A stretch of DNA of 64,000 bases from Pseudovibrio sp. JCM 19062 (GTDB taxonomy: Bacteria > Pseudomonadota > Alphaproteobacteria > Rhizobiales > Stappiaceae): contig BAXV01000006.1 in NCBI GenBank assembly GCA_001310715.1, positions 1-64,000 of the forward strand, written 5' to 3'. The position numbers and the translations under genes were made by a program. Positions 61,721 through 64,000 of this stretch are shown in pieces; the first letter of the stretch is position 1, and each line of letters starts with the position of its first letter. Under the pieces are notes generated by a model. The model saw only the letters and a list, made by a program, of their open reading frames with translations, did no database searches and was not told where the DNA came from.

Positions 61721-64000
61721 TGCGTATTTTAGCGGTTCGTGGCGAAAACCTTGCCAGTTTGGCAGCACCGTTCGAGATGGACCTTGAACAGGAGCCTTTG
61801 AACGGGGCTGGTTTATTCGCGATTACCGGAGAAACGGGTGCGGGCAAATCCACATTGCTGGATGCGCTGTGCCTTGCCCTGTTTGGGCAATGCCCGCGTT
61901 TAAGCGCTGCTGGCAGCAGTGACAGTGTGCCGGATGTTGTCGGTGCGGAGCTGAAAGAAACAAACCCGCGTACCGTGCTGACGCGCGGTGCTGCCTCTGG
62001 TTTTGCCGAGGCGGACTTTGTAGGCGCGGATGGCGCGGGATACCGGGCGCGCTGGACTGTGCGCCGCGCCCGTAACAAAGCATCGGGCCGCTTGCAGAAT
62101 GTGGAGCGCTCGCTGGTTCGTATTGAAGATAATGCCGCGATTGAGAGCGGCATCAAACAGGTGGACACTGCTGTTGAAGAACGGCTGGGGCTGACCTATG
62201 ACCAGTTCAAGCGCACGGTGCTGCTGGCACAGGGCGACTTTGATGCCTTCCTGAAAGCCAATGACAGTGAACGTGCCGCTTTGCTTGAAAAGGTGACGGG
62301 CACCCAGCGCTATCGGGATATTTCCAAGCAGGTGTTCCAGCGCTTTTCCGATGCTAAGGATGTGGTGAGCAAGCTGGAAGAGAAGTCTGATGTGGCCGGT
62401 CTTCTGGAAGAAGAGGACCGCACCGCGCTTGTTGGTGAGCAGGCTGAGCTTGAGAAGCAATCTGCCCGCGTTCAGGTGGAAATGGACGCTATTGCCAAGT
62501 CTCTTGGTCATTTGCAAAAGCGGGATGAGGCCCGGACCAAGCTTGCCTCTGCCCATGATGAGTTTATTGCGCTGAAGGCACGCCACGAAAACGCGCAGGC
62601 CAAGCGGGATTTGAAAGCGCAGTTTGAGCGTATCAAGTCTCTGGAACCGGTCAGCCAACGAGTTTCGGAAGCCGAGCGGGAAGTTGCTGGCACACGTGCT
62701 GCCGCAGAAAAAAAAGTCAGGTTCTGCTGGAAGCTGCGCGCACGGACCTTGCTGCCAAAGACGAGCAAGCCAAACAAGCGGATGCGGTTTTCGGAGAGCT
62801 GGAGGCGGAGCTTTCCAAGCTGACACCGCAGTGGCGTGAAGCTGAGCAGCTGGATACCAAACTGAGCGAGCTTGAAGTTGAGGCAAGCAGCTGCGCGAGC
62901 GCTGTGATGTTGCCGCTGCAGAGCCAAACAGGCGGATGAGACGCTTGCTGCGCACAACGAAGCTTTGGAAGAGAAGAAAGCGCTGCAAGCCACTGTGAAA
63001 GAGCAGATGGAGCGGCTGAGCGCGACCAAGGTGCTGAAAGAGCGTCAGGACAGTTTGAATGCTGATCTGGATGAGTTTGAGCGGGTTCAAATTGCGCTTT
63101 CCAAGGATGGCGAACATCTGCTTGAGATGCGCAAGCGCGAGAGTGAGCTGGATGCGATCCAGAGCACGCTTTCTGCCCAGCTGGTTCAGTTTGCCACTGA
63201 TCTGGAGGCTTGCGAAACTGATGTTGCTGCCAAGAAGGCCGAGATCTCTGCACTTGGCGCAACTGAAGCCCGCAAGAGCATGGAAAAGCTCTCTGCTTTC
63301 CGGGAGCGGGCTGAGAAGCTGAAAGAGACTTCTCGCCACTTCAAGAAAGCCAAGCGCAGCAAAAAGGCCGAGCAGGCGACCTGGCAGAAGCTGGAGGAGC
63401 AGATGGCCGGTTTGCAGCAGGCAAAAGAAAAGGCCGCCAGCGAGCTATCCTTTCGGGAGCAAGCCCTTGAGAAAGCCAGAGGTCTTTCCACCCTTGCAGA
63501 AGCGGCGCAAGGGGATGAGGTGAAACTATTGCGCGCCGGATTGGTGGAGGATGCTCCTTGTCCGGTTTGTGGTTCTGACCAACACCCCGTAGATACACAG
63601 GAGGGCCGGGCTGCGTTGGACACGCTGTTCGGCGACGTGTTTCTACAGCGCAAGGAAGCGGAAGAAGCTTGTGCAGCTGCGCGGCGAAATCTAGACGAGA
63701 TCAATCAGAAACTTGCTGCCTGTGATGCCTCGAAGCAAAACGCCTTTGAGCTACAAAACCGCTATTCCACGGAAGCAGACGCTTTGCGCACCACTGCCGA
63801 CCAGCAATGGGCTGTGCTGGAGCCTCCCTTTGCTCTGGAGCTGAGCATTGAGGATGTGCTCGAGACGCCAGAGCTGCTGGATGGGGTGCTGGATGAGGTT
63901 GTCCTCAAGGTAGAGGACCTGCGCCGCGTTCTGGATCAGGATGAAACGCTGCGCAAGGATCTGGAACAGCTGGACAGTAAGCTGCGAGAGTTGCGCGCGG
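61720..64000 (+). CDS. sbcC: DNA repair exonuclease subunit SbcC (partial, runs off the window; frameshifted)
   Basis: The SMC-like ATPase subunit of SbcCD. MRILAVRGENLASLAAPFEMDLEQEPL starts the N-terminal ATPase; the Walker A motif is FAITGETGAGKSTLLDALCLALFG. Long coiled-coil arms rich in Glu, Leu and Lys follow from residue about 190. The zinc hook is CPVCGSDQHP at 63559-63588, joining two complexes. Breaks near 62715 and 62925 lie in the coiled coil. The C-terminal ATPase half lies outside the window, so the gene is incomplete here. It follows sbcD with a one-base overlap. Confidence 0.93.

Overview
The window is chromosomal DNA of an alphaproteobacterium. Housekeeping genes are arranged as in Hyphomicrobiales (carA, carB, greA, then yqeY, dnaG, rpoD), and several families typical of that group are present (DUF1402, DUF992, DUF3775, an ELM1-family protein, a LysR gene beside trxB). 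Base composition is moderate by eye, and with the gene content this would suit a marine Stappiaceae or Pseudovibrio-like organism; that placement is an inference.

The dominant technical feature is frameshifts. About 30 of roughly 50 genes, including essential ones (carA, carB, dnaG, rpoD, trxB, greA, pyrE), are split by single-base indels, mostly one base lost from a short G or C run and sometimes a gain or loss in an A/T run. Each gene becomes full length when frames are joined, so I annotate these as intact genes with probable sequencing errors.

Layout. 1-7.7 kb: cell-envelope genes (DUF1402, an RlpA-like protein, a DUF1624 acyltransferase, a tandem pair of FadL-like outer-membrane proteins, a pair of related secreted proteins of unknown function). 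7.9-13.5 kb: uvrB, a HAD phosphatase and an S9 peptidase. 13.6-20 kb: an intergenic palindrome, a DMT exporter, DUF3775, GtrA, aspartate aminotransferase, a putative outer-membrane protein and a DUF992 protein. 20.3-31.5 kb: an atypical EF-G paralogue lacking the catalytic His, HIT, a beta-hydroxyacid dehydrogenase, msrP, LysR-trxB, ELM1, Lrp and a globin-coupled chemoreceptor. 31.9-44.7 kb: the pyrimidine and information-processing block (greA, carB, XRE, MerR, carA, yqeY, dnaG, rpoD). 44.9-49.3 kb: membrane and transport genes and a CAT-anticodon tRNA.

49.7-54.2 kb holds a curli-type amyloid locus: csgF, csgG, a 514-residue curlin-repeat protein and two further secreted curlin-like proteins. 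No csgD or csgE is visible beside it. It is the most distinctive system in the window. 54.3-64 kb: a GlcNAc-kinase-like gene, pyrE, an MFS transporter, an arsR-arsC-arsH operon with a clear palindromic operator, pirin, and sbcD-sbcC running off the right edge.
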